Source: Candidatus Gastranaerophilales bacterium (GTDB lineage: Bacteria > Cyanobacteriota > Vampirovibrionia > Gastranaerophilales > Gastranaerophilaceae). Taken from it: a stretch of 43,098 bases of DNA. Location of the stretch: assembly GCA_944324425.1 (NCBI GenBank), contig CALUWE010000017.1:1-43098 (forward strand), given 5' to 3'. The number at the start of each line of letters is the position of its first letter. Position 1 is the stretch's first letter. A program made the translations under genes and the position numbers. Below, in pieces: positions 1-6,846 of this stretch. The notes below the pieces were generated by a model, which was given only the letters and a program-made list of their open reading frames with translations, ran no database searches and had not been told where the DNA came from.

Positions 1-103
1 AATCTACATCCAAATCAAGCCAAATTGCATTTTTATATTCTTCTTTTGTTTTTTTAATTAAACTTGGGTGCGGATAGCCCCAAAAAGCAATTATATCTTT
101 CAT
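1..103 (-). CDS. Unknown protein, 5' end only
   Basis: The first 34 codons of a leftward gene that runs off the window. The product begins MKDIIAFWGYPHPSLIKK and shows no signal peptide. I do not recognise the family from this fragment. The start is an ATG with no Shine-Dalgarno sequence. A TAAAAT hexamer lies 7 nt upstream, the same start architecture seen at several other genes here, which supports a real gene start. Confidence 0.6.
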   Translation of the reverse strand, partial: MKDIIAFWGYPHPSLIKKTKEEYKNAIWLDLDVD

Positions 104-110
104 TAAAAAA

Positions 111-116
111 ATTTTA
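111..116 (-). promoter_or_regulatory. -10-like box, leaderless start of the partial gene
   Basis: TAAAAT on the minus strand ends 7 nt before the ATG at 103, so a transcript starting at the usual distance would begin at the start codon. No clear -35 element was found. Confidence 0.4.
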
Positions 117-158
117 CCATAGATAAATTTTTTTATGTTATTATTAAAAAGTTCAAGC

Positions 159-291
159 GGATTTTGCGCAGCACAGGATGTGAGGGCAAAGCCTGAACGA
201 AGTGCGTAAAGCGCAAGCGAATGGCGGAGCGGCTGAAACCTTTCAAGGTTTCAAAAGCGGAGCCCAAGAAAAGCGAGCCGCTAGCAAAACC
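159..291 (+). repeat. Structured GC-richer repeat element, copy A (divergent)
   Basis: This stretch opens with GGATTTTGC at 159-167 and closes with GCAAAACC at 284-291, imperfect terminal inverted repeats matching those of the element at 502-607. Inside are nested inverted repeats: AGCGGCT (228-234) with AGCCGCT (276-282), enclosing GAAACCTT (235-242) with AAGGTTTC (245-252). It is far richer in GC and in AGCG/GCGA words than its surroundings and carries no credible ORF. It sits immediately upstream of tRNA-Ser. It is probably a diverged member of the same family rather than a true copy. Confidence 0.5.
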
Positions 292-316
292 AAGCCAAAC
301 ATTACAATTGAATAAT

Positions 317-404
317 GGAGAGATGTCCGAGTGGTTTAAGGTGCAGACCTGGAACGTCTGTGTAGGGGTAAACTCTACCGTGGGTTCGAATCCCACTCTC
401 TCCG
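317..404 (+). tRNA. tRNA-Ser(GGA)
   Basis: A full class II cloverleaf. The acceptor stem GGAGAGA pairs with TCTCTCC at 397-403. The anticodon stem CAGAC/GTCTG holds a loop CTGGAAC with anticodon GGA. A long variable arm typical of serine tRNA follows, then the T arm GTGGG-TTCGAAT-CCCAC. The discriminator base is G and no CCA is encoded. It reads UCC/UCU codons. A strong rho-independent terminator follows directly. Confidence 0.96.
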
Positions 405-410
405 AATTTA

Positions 411-438
411 AAAAAATCGCTTAATCAAGCGATTTTTT
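411..438 (+). terminator. Terminator of tRNA-Ser
   Basis: ATCGCTT and AAGCGAT form a hairpin flanked by an A run and a T run, just after the tRNA. It is nearly duplicated at 633-660. Confidence 0.85.
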
Positions 439-490
439 GTTATTGAGTGCCGAATATAAAGAACCCACACAAAGCTTTTGCTTTGTAATT

Positions 491-630
491 GGGTTCGAAG
501 CGGATTTTGCGGAGTGCGAAGCGAAAGCGAAGGCACGCGGTAGCGAGGACATAAGCGAATAAGAAGCGTAAGCGCTATGAGCGACTTGTCCGAGTGAAGC
601 AAAATCCAAGACTCCCACTCTCTCCGAATT
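491..630 (+). pseudogene. Partial tRNA-Ser 3' copy split by a repeat element
   Basis: GGGTTCGAA at 491-499 and TCCCACTCTCTCCGAATT at 613-630 match the contiguous T arm, acceptor strand and trailer of the intact tRNA-Ser at 317-404. The two halves are separated by about 113 bp holding the element at 502-607. The 3' half is an exact match and is followed by a near-identical terminator. The 5' half is only 9 nt and is partly shared with a local hairpin at about 462-495 (AACCC/GGGTT), so its origin in the tRNA is less certain. Confidence 0.6.
502..607 (+). repeat. Structured repeat element, copy B
   Basis: A 106-bp element bounded by perfect terminal inverted repeats, GGATTTTGC (502-510) and GCAAAATCC (599-607). 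An internal inverted repeat, GGACA (547-551) and TGTCC (587-591), lies within it. A close relative lies in opposite orientation at 42903-43006, where both inverted repeats have changed together. It has no coding potential. The content is dominated by GCGAA/AGCG words. It may be a miniature mobile element or a structured RNA or DNA element. Confidence 0.8.
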
Positions 631-632
631 TT

Positions 633-660
633 AAAAAATCGCTTAATTAAGCGATTTTTT
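633..660 (+). terminator. Duplicated terminator
   Basis: A hairpin of ATCGCTTAA and TTAAGCGAT with flanking A and T runs. It is a near copy of the tRNA-Ser terminator at 411-438 and travelled with the partial tRNA copy. Confidence 0.8.
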
Positions 661-763
661 TATTTTAATATAGCCTAATTGCTGAGCTAAAAGCCCAATC
701 CATAAATTTATAATACACCAACAAATTTAATAAAACAGGCAATAAATTTAACCGTAATTTTTT

Positions 764-769
764 TATAAA
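764..769 (+). promoter_or_regulatory. -10-like box, leaderless start
   Basis: TATAAA ends 6 nt before the ATG at 776. There is no Shine-Dalgarno in the short gap. Confidence 0.45.
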
Positions 770-775
770 TTTATT

Positions 776-1438
776 ATGGAAGCTTTTAATTTAAATTCTT
801 ATATTCCTTTTCTTGGCATAAAACAAGATAAAATTTTATGCGAAAAAATGATGAAACAATACAGGAAAGAATACCCCGTTAATTTCCACTCGCCAAGCAA
901 AATTGAAAGCTCTTTTGAAAAACACCAAAATAACCCTAAATATCAGGCAATAAACAGAAAACTTGTCGGGGTTTGGCGAAAATATATTGATTCCTTGGCA
1001 GGCGTCAGAGAAAATATCAGAACAACATTTTGGGATAATTATGTTCAATTAACCAAAAATGCAACAATGGCAAATAAAACCGCAAATTGCAGCGAACAAG
1101 CCACACTGTTGCAGGATGTATTTTTAAGAAACGGCGAAAGTGCCCATAAAGTTGCTATGGAAATCAGGGGTAATGACGGCTTTATTAAAAGAACAAACGG
1201 CTCTCACACTTTTCTTGTTACGGGCCTAAAAGAAGGAGCCGATTACAGCAACCCCAAAACTTGGGGAAATAAGGCAATTGTAGTTGACCCATGGTCTAAT
1301 ATAATAATGAATGCAAATGATGCAATTGACTATTTTAAAGAAATGCTGAATTTCAACCCAAACAGCCATAAAATAAGGTTTTATAATGCAGACAACCTTA
1401 ATGTTGAAAAATATTTAGCAAGAAATAAAAAGGGGTAA
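776..1438 (+). CDS. Putative Cys-His-Asp (papain/transglutaminase-fold-like) protein
   Basis: A 220-aa soluble protein with no signal peptide or membrane segment. Three well-spaced motifs suggest a cysteine protease or transglutaminase-like catalytic triad: NCSEQA with Cys105, SHTFLV with His144, and VVDPW with Asp171. This order and the DPW motif recall secreted cysteine-protease and effector-type domains, but I cannot name a family. The N-terminal 100 residues are lysine-rich and helical in character. The gene stands alone between the tRNA-Ser region and a convergent hydrolase operon. Its mRNA is probably leaderless. Export by the flagellar-type system encoded at 24705-31629 is possible but purely speculative. 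The triad assignment rests on motif reading alone. Confidence 0.6.
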   Translation: MEAFNLNSYIPFLGIKQDKILCEKMMKQYRKEYPVNFHSPSKIESSFEKHQNNPKYQAINRKLVGVWRKYIDSLAGVRENIRTTFWDNYVQLTKNATMANKTANCSEQATLLQDVFLRNGESAHKVAMEIRGNDGFIKRTNGSHTFLVTGLKEGADYSNPKTWGNKAIVVDPWSNIIMNANDAIDYFKEMLNFNPNSHKIRFYNADNLNVEKYLARNKKG

Positions 1439-1448
1439 ATTTTACCCC
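1432..1448 (-). terminator. Terminator between convergent genes
   Basis: GGGGTAAA and TTTACCCC form a 17-nt palindrome that overlaps the ends of both convergent genes. Read leftward it is followed by CTTTTTATTT, fitting a terminator for the hydrolase operon. Confidence 0.65.
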
Positions 1449-2383
1449 AAACTTTTACTGAAAAATTCCGTTAATTTTTGAACCGCTTGAGATACAAATT
1501 GCGGCTTGTCATATAAATCCACATGGGTTGCCCCTTCAATTACAAAAATTTCTTTTGGCTCTTTTGCCCTTTTGTAACATTCATCGGTAAAATAAATTGT
1601 ATCTGCCTTGCTTCCGACAATAAGCAAAATCGGGCGGGGAGAAACCGTTTCTATATTTAAAAAAGGGTCAAACGCAGCAAGTTTATCGTTGCTTGAGATA
1701 AGATACTTATTAACGGATGTCGGGTAAAAACACCTTTCTGTTCTATAATATTCGCTTGCTTCTTTTGATATTACGGCAGGAAATTGCTCCATTTCTTCTT
1801 TTGTTTCAGGAACATATTTAAAATATTGGGGTTCCCCGCCTTTTGCTTCAATTGTTCTTGCAATAGAAACCTGTTTTAATAAATTTTGCATAAAGTTTTC
1901 TTCATTGACCCCCGGGAAACCGTTTCTTGCACTGTCCCCGACATCCCAAGTGCTTATGCCTGCTGCCGCTTTTATTCTTAATTCCGTTTGAATGGCGCTC
2001 ATTGTGTAGCCGCCGCCTGCGCAAATTCCCATGGCACCTATTTTTTCTTCATCAACAAAAGCTAAAGTTGTTAGGTAATCAACAGCTGCTCTTATATCTT
2101 CCACTCTTGATGTCGGGTCTTCAAGGTATCTTGGAAGACCTTCGCTTTCCCCTTGATAACTTGCATCAAAAGCAAGTGCAATAAAGCCTTTCTTTGCTAA
2201 ATTCCAAGAATAAAGCGAAGAACATTGTTCTTTAACACCACCCCCGGGGTGAACCACAACTATTGCAGGATATTTTTTATTTTCATCAAAGTTATCAGGC
2301 AAAAACAATAACCCTTTTATTGTTAAATCAAACTTTTTAAAGCTTACCTTTTTTCCTTCTTTATAGTGAGTGTCATATAACAT
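1442..2383 (-). CDS. Alpha/beta hydrolase, dienelactone-hydrolase-like
   Basis: A 313-aa cytoplasmic alpha/beta hydrolase. HPGGG near residue 45 fits the oxyanion-hole region. The nucleophile elbow GICAGG places Cys121 where most family members have Ser; Cys is also the nucleophile in dienelactone hydrolases. Asp261 (GSKAD) and His287 (GATHVD) complete a Cys-Asp-His triad. The substrate is unknown. The ATG abuts the stop of the upstream acetyltransferase, with an AAGGAG-type ribosome site inside that gene, so the two are cotranscribed. A LysR regulator diverges from the operon and probably controls it. Family confidence is high; substrate confidence is nil. Confidence 0.85.
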   Translation of the reverse strand: MLYDTHYKEGKKVSFKKFDLTIKGLLFLPDNFDENKKYPAIVVVHPGGGVKEQCSSLYSWNLAKKGFIALAFDASYQGESEGLPRYLEDPTSRVEDIRAAVDYLTTLAFVDEEKIGAMGICAGGGYTMSAIQTELRIKAAAGISTWDVGDSARNGFPGVNEENFMQNLLKQVSIARTIEAKGGEPQYFKYVPETKEEMEQFPAVISKEASEYYRTERCFYPTSVNKYLISSNDKLAAFDPFLNIETVSPRPILLIVGSKADTIYFTDECYKRAKEPKEIFVIEGATHVDLYDKPQFVSQAVQKLTEFFSKSLG

Positions 2384-2959
2384 TTAATTTTCTCCTTCTA
2401 TAAATTTTTGAACCTTGCAAGGGGAGCCAAATGCAACCGCATTTTTTGGAACATCCTTTGTAACAATGCTTCCTGCCCCTATAACTGCCCCGTCTTCAAT
2501 AGTAACGCCTCCCAAAATAACAACGTTTGAACCAATCCAAACGTTACTTCCTATTTTAACGGGCTTTGGATACATATCTGCTCTTTTTTTGGGGTTTAGG
2601 TCATGGTTTATGGTTGCAATAACAACATTATGCCCGATTAAAACATTATCGCCGATTGTTATTCCCCCTTGGTCTTGAAATTTACAGTTTGAATTTATAA
2701 AAACATTTTTTCCTAAAGTAATGTTCACGCCGCAATCCGTATAAAAAGGCGGAAACAGCCGAAATGTAGGGTCAACTTTTTTATTTGTGAGTTTAGAAAA
2801 AATTTCAACAATTTCTTCTTTTGTGTGGTATTTATTGTTTAATTCCATCGTAATTTTTATGGCATCATCAGCCAAAATATGGAACATTTCAAATAATTCA
2901 CTTTTAAATTCAACCTTTTTTGTTGTTTTCATTAATTCAGAAAATTCATTTTTATTCAT
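2384..2959 (-). CDS. Hexapeptide-repeat acetyltransferase (maltose/galactoside type)
   Basis: A 191-aa protein of the left-handed beta-helix acyltransferase class. The C-terminal half shows [LIV]-G-x4 hexapeptide repeats (for example IGDNVLIGHNVVIAT and IGSNVWIGSNVVILGGV). A conserved NHDLNP holds the likely catalytic His, and a GAGSIVTKDVP coil lies near the C-terminus. These are hallmarks of the LacA/Maa group that transfers acetyl from acetyl-CoA to a sugar hydroxyl. The start has an AAGGAA ribosome site. It is the first gene of a two-gene operon with the hydrolase and is divergent from lysR. The sugar substrate cannot be read from the sequence. Confidence 0.88.
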   Translation of the reverse strand: MNKNEFSELMKTTKKVEFKSELFEMFHILADDAIKITMELNNKYHTKEEIVEIFSKLTNKKVDPTFRLFPPFYTDCGVNITLGKNVFINSNCKFQDQGGITIGDNVLIGHNVVIATINHDLNPKKRADMYPKPVKIGSNVWIGSNVVILGGVTIEDGAVIGAGSIVTKDVPKNAVAFGSPCKVQKFIEGEN

Positions 2960-3034
2960 TTTAAATTCCTTTTTTATTATTATTTACTATTTTTTATTCA
3001 ATAACAAATACTTATATTTAATATTTAACTATGC

Positions 3035-3063
3035 TTGACAGGCATTAATTAAAAAAATAAAAT
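3035..3063 (+). promoter_or_regulatory. Promoter of the LysR gene
   Basis: TTGACA (3035-3040), a 17-bp spacer, then TAAAAT (3058-3063) ending 7 nt before the ATG at 3071. This near-consensus sigma70-type promoter predicts a leaderless transcript. The palindrome ATATTTAATAT just upstream (about 3013-3023) could be part of a LysR site in the divergent intergenic region. Confidence 0.7.
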
Positions 3064-3070
3064 ATTTTTT

Positions 3071-3967
3071 ATGGAAATAAGAGTTTTAAAATATTTTTTA
3101 ACCGTTGCAAATGTGGGAAACATAACAAAAGCGGCTTCAATTTTACATTTAACTCAACCTACTTTATCAAGGCAGCTTATGGACCTTGAGGGTGAACTTC
3201 ATCAAAAACTTTTTTCTCGGGGAAGCAGAAAAATTGAACTCACCCCTGAGGGAATAATTTTAAAAAAACGAGCTCAAGAAATTATAGAGCTTCTGGAAAA
3301 AACCGAAAATGAACTAAAAAGCAGCAAAGATGAAGTTTCGGGAAACATTTTTATAGGTTCCGGCGAAACAAGGTCTATAAAGTTAATCACGGATGTTATA
3401 AAAAATCTAAAAACAAAATACCCTAAAATTAAGTTTCACATAGTTTCAGGCGACAGTGAAGACCTGCAAGAAAAATTAGATAAGGGTTTATTGGATTTTT
3501 GCGTTTTAATTGAACCGATTGATCTTGATAAATATAATTTCATTAACTTAAAAGAAAAAGACAGATGGGGCTTGTTTTTAAGAAAAGATGACGCTTTAGC
3601 AAAAAAAGAAAATATTAAATTAAACGATCTTTTGAATTTGCCCTTAATTATGTCGAGACAAGCAATTAAAACAACTTTTGAAAAAAACATTTTTATAGAT
3701 TGGTTCAAAGGAAATTTTGAAAAGTTAAATATAGTTGGCACATACAACTTAATTTACAATGCTTCAATCATGACAGAAGATAAAATCGGCTATGCAATGG
3801 GGCTTGACAGGCTTATTAATACATTAGACAATTCCAAAATTTGTTTTAGACCGCTATCACCAAAATTAGAAGTTAATATAAGCATTGTTTGGAAGAAAAA
3901 CCAGATATTTTCCAAACCCGCAAAAATATTCCTTGAAGAATTAAATAAAAAATTCAACAAGGAATAA
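3071..3967 (+). CDS. LysR-family transcriptional regulator
   Basis: A 298-aa protein with the classic LysR layout. The N-terminal winged helix-turn-helix spans residues 1-60 (MEIRVLKYFLTVANVGNITKAAS, then the LTQPTLSRQL recognition helix). A linker helix follows, then a periplasmic-binding-like effector domain from about residue 90. Length is normal for the family. It diverges from the acetyltransferase/hydrolase operon, the usual geometry for a LysR regulator and its target. It probably autoregulates from the shared intergenic space. The inducer is unknown. Confidence 0.92.
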   Translation: MEIRVLKYFLTVANVGNITKAASILHLTQPTLSRQLMDLEGELHQKLFSRGSRKIELTPEGIILKKRAQEIIELLEKTENELKSSKDEVSGNIFIGSGETRSIKLITDVIKNLKTKYPKIKFHIVSGDSEDLQEKLDKGLLDFCVLIEPIDLDKYNFINLKEKDRWGLFLRKDDALAKKENIKLNDLLNLPLIMSRQAIKTTFEKNIFIDWFKGNFEKLNIVGTYNLIYNASIMTEDKIGYAMGLDRLINTLDNSKICFRPLSPKLEVNISIVWKKNQIFSKPAKIFLEELNKKFNKE

Positions 3968-3969
3968 AA

Positions 3970-6717
3970 TTATTTTTTCGCTTTTTCACTCAACGGCTTT
4001 TTACCGGTAAGCTTCATAAACGTTCTGTAATAATCGCCTTTTAAGCTGTCGTCGTTTAAGCGCTTATCTTCATATTCAATTAATTCTTCTCTTGTCATCT
4101 TAGATGTCGGTGTACAAATTGAAGCCCTTACCGCGGTTTCATTCGTAAATTCTGTTGCCATAGCAACTGCGGTTGCACCCGCAACTGAACTTAAGTAGAA
4201 GCTTTCGAATGTTGTATTGAACAGATCCATAAACATTGAGTTCAAGAAGAAGTTAGCAATCTTGTGGCCTATTCTTTCTCTCATTGTTGAATTTGCTCTT
4301 TCAACATCTTTACCTTTTGATTCGATTAACACTTCGTTTCTGTAATCGTTAACAAAGAAGTAACCGGAAATTATGGTAATCAGGAATCTTGAAATCATAG
4401 CAATTGAAGTATTTTTATTTTTAGAGTTTGCTTCAGAGAAATGCCTTGTAAATGCATCTTCCAATTCTTTTCTAAAGCTGTATATATCTTCTTTTGCAAG
4501 CGCGTCTCTGTATTTATGAGCATATTTTTCCATAAATTCGGCAGCGTTTTTAGAGCTTATAACTTCTTTTGATTTTTCTTCAATCGGTGCTGCACCCAAA
4601 AGTCTTCTTACCAAATTATTCGCATTGCCGAATATTTTCGCAACTGCGTTAATAGGATATGTAATTACGTTAAATGCGGTCTTTTTAGCCTTAGAATCAA
4701 CGTATCCCAAATCATAATAGAACCCTGAAGGGTTAAGTTCTTTTTTAGGAATATACTTCTGAATAGAAGGTGTTTGGCCGCTCAATTTACCGTGTCTTCT
4801 AAATTCATTAAGCGTATTTTCAAGAACTTTATGCTGCTCCATAAAGTGATTGTCCTTTAAATAATTAAGGAAACCGTCAACATCATCGGAAGGCAAAATC
4901 AAGCGTTTTGAAATGATTTTTTTCTTCATTGATGTATAGCTTGTATTTATGGAGTTAATTATATCGTTAATTTTTCCTACATTCTTTGTTCTTAAAAATC
5001 CAACAGCCAAAGAAGCGGCAAAAACACCCAATGTTGCTTTTATAATTTTTGATGCAATACTTGATTTCTTTTTGCCTTCTTTGTTTTCTTCCGGTTCTTT
5101 TTGAACGTTATTTAAGGAATTTGAAGTAAATGAAGTTAATGCGCCGCCTTTCAATGAGGAATAATTTGTTTTATCCGTAAACACTTTAAATACATCCAAA
5201 CTGCTGTTTTGGTCATTGTCATTTAAAACGGCATTTTGAACGTTTGAAGTAAACGGAGTTGAAGCATTTACCGCAGATGATGGGTTATTAACTTTATCCG
5301 TAAACACTTTAAATACATCCAAACTGTTATTTTGGATGTCATTGTTCATTGTTGTTGTTTGAGCCGGTTTATTTTCTTCTTTTTTATCTTCATTTTGATT
5401 ATCCGAAGCTGCCAAACCTTCTTTTTCAAGCCTTTTCTTCTCTTGCTTGTCTGCCACTTTTGCCGCATCTTCCGGAGTTAAAGGTGTTAAAGGTATTCCG
5501 CCCATTTTTCTTGATAAAATTTCAGAAGCCAATGTAACACCGCCAAGCGAAAGAACAGCTGCCATAACGCTGTTGTTAACAGACCTTTGAAGAGCACCCA
5601 ATATAACATAAGTTATACCCGCAGTTAAGCCTTGACGTCTCATATCCTGCCAGAAACGCTTTTTGCCCGATTTATTTGCTTTGTTCGGGTCGTTGTTTTG
5701 GAGCATTGAAATGTTGTAAAAGTCCGTTGCGGCAAATGTTGCACTGACAAAACCCGTGCCTAATCTGTTCCAAGCACGTTCTGTTTTAGTGTTATATTTA
5801 CCCACCTTTTTGGATGCTTGCCCGATTGATTTTTCCGCAAGCTTTTTAATGTTTGACTCAATTAGTCCGAGAGCTTCTTCTTTTTGGACTACGGGATTTT
5901 TCTTAAGGTTATATCGACCGATATCGCTCACACCTTTTGTTGCTTCTTCAAAAACGCCCGACAACCTGTAAAATGCATCCCTTGCTTTGTTTTCCGAAAT
6001 TCTTCTGTCCAAAATTTCGTTAATAAAGCTGGTTCTTTTTCTTGTGGAAGAAATAATGTCGCTCGACCCGAACCTTGCATCCAGCTTTCTGTACAAGTTT
6101 CTGACAGAAACTCCCAAATCAAGAATTTGTCCTACCGTAAACTCTTTAATACCGAGGCAAAGGTTTTTTATAAACGGGTCTTTGTGAAATGTGATAGAAT
6201 CCGTTTCGTCAGCTGCTTCGTATACGAATTTGTCTTTTTTGCCTCTTATTGTTTTTAAAGTCGAATGAACAAAATTTGTAAATTTATTAACTCTGGGGCT
6301 GCTTATAGTGTTGTTGTAATTATCAATATCAAGAAAACAGTCATCAAATGTTTCTCCGAAGTTTTTTCGCAAATACTCCAGAGTTCTGTTTCTGTTTTCG
6401 TAAGTAACATCTATCCCTTCCGTGAAATTTTCTTTGAAGAACTTTACCGCTTTATCCTTAGCACCCCTGAAAAATCCGGTAATTCCGTATTGAATTGATT
6501 CCCCAAAAGTCATTTGGGCTTTATCAATAAATCTGTCTCTATATTTAGAATTTGCAAGCTTTAGCGCATCCTTAGACACATCAATAAGCTCATCTCGAAG
6601 CCCTGTAAAGGCAACGGAAGAGCCGTTTTTTGAAACGCCTTCTCTAACCCCTTTTTTAACAAAGGAATTATCATAGGCTTTTCTTAGTAAATTAATGTTT
6701 TCGGAACTAAGCTGCAT
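3970..6717 (-). CDS. Very large lineage-specific membrane-associated protein
   Basis: A 915-aa protein of no family I recognise. It is lysine- and asparagine-rich with several hydrophobic stretches: LTAGITYVILGAL with VMAAVLSLGGVTLA (around residues 360-400), IIKATLGVFAASLAVGFL, ISRFLITIISGYFFV and a long apolar run near the C-terminus. The central low-complexity linker holds a tandem duplication: SLDVFKVFTDK occurs twice about 46 residues apart, each copy followed by a [PS]FTSN motif. An N-terminal SSVAFTG resembles the VSFTG of the 10638-11153 protein. No signal peptide is seen. The gene is monocistronic, flanked by convergent lysR and a divergent sensor kinase. It could be a surface or host-interaction protein, but no function is assigned. 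Confidence 0.75.
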   Translation of the reverse strand: MQLSSENINLLRKAYDNSFVKKGVREGVSKNGSSVAFTGLRDELIDVSKDALKLANSKYRDRFIDKAQMTFGESIQYGITGFFRGAKDKAVKFFKENFTEGIDVTYENRNRTLEYLRKNFGETFDDCFLDIDNYNNTISSPRVNKFTNFVHSTLKTIRGKKDKFVYEAADETDSITFHKDPFIKNLCLGIKEFTVGQILDLGVSVRNLYRKLDARFGSSDIISSTRKRTSFINEILDRRISENKARDAFYRLSGVFEEATKGVSDIGRYNLKKNPVVQKEEALGLIESNIKKLAEKSIGQASKKVGKYNTKTERAWNRLGTGFVSATFAATDFYNISMLQNNDPNKANKSGKKRFWQDMRRQGLTAGITYVILGALQRSVNNSVMAAVLSLGGVTLASEILSRKMGGIPLTPLTPEDAAKVADKQEKKRLEKEGLAASDNQNEDKKEENKPAQTTTMNNDIQNNSLDVFKVFTDKVNNPSSAVNASTPFTSNVQNAVLNDNDQNSSLDVFKVFTDKTNYSSLKGGALTSFTSNSLNNVQKEPEENKEGKKKSSIASKIIKATLGVFAASLAVGFLRTKNVGKINDIINSINTSYTSMKKKIISKRLILPSDDVDGFLNYLKDNHFMEQHKVLENTLNEFRRHGKLSGQTPSIQKYIPKKELNPSGFYYDLGYVDSKAKKTAFNVITYPINAVAKIFGNANNLVRRLLGAAPIEEKSKEVISSKNAAEFMEKYAHKYRDALAKEDIYSFRKELEDAFTRHFSEANSKNKNTSIAMISRFLITIISGYFFVNDYRNEVLIESKGKDVERANSTMRERIGHKIANFFLNSMFMDLFNTTFESFYLSSVAGATAVAMATEFTNETAVRASICTPTSKMTREELIEYEDKRLNDDSLKGDYYRTFMKLTGKKPLSEKAKK

Positions 6718-6812
6718 TAATATTTAATTCTTCACAATTTCACAAGCTTATAAAACCTGTTAATATTTAAAATTGCCATGATTAACCCAAAAGTTATATT
6801 TTTGTAAAAAAT

Positions 6813-6840
6813 TTGTTAAAGAAAAAAAATAATTTATTAT
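6813..6840 (+). promoter_or_regulatory. Promoter of the sensor kinase operon
   Basis: TTGTTA (6813-6818), a 16-bp spacer, then TATTAT (6835-6840) ending 6 nt before the ATG at 6847. There is no ribosome site, so a leaderless start is predicted. Confidence 0.55.
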
Positions 6841-6846
6841 ATAAGT

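Noticed and set aside
461-495. Hairpin AACCC-ACAAAGC-TTTT-GCTTTGT-GGGTT as a separate regulatory RNA
   Set aside because: It may just be part of the decayed tRNA/repeat region; nothing downstream suggests a regulated gene.
421-618. Small reverse ORFs across the repeat at 502-607
   Set aside because: The region is better explained by structured repeat and tRNA duplication; frames are not shared between copies.
5884-6258. Forward 124-aa ORF inside the 915-aa gene
   Set aside because: It lies in a shadow frame of the long gene, with no ribosome site and an implausible composition.
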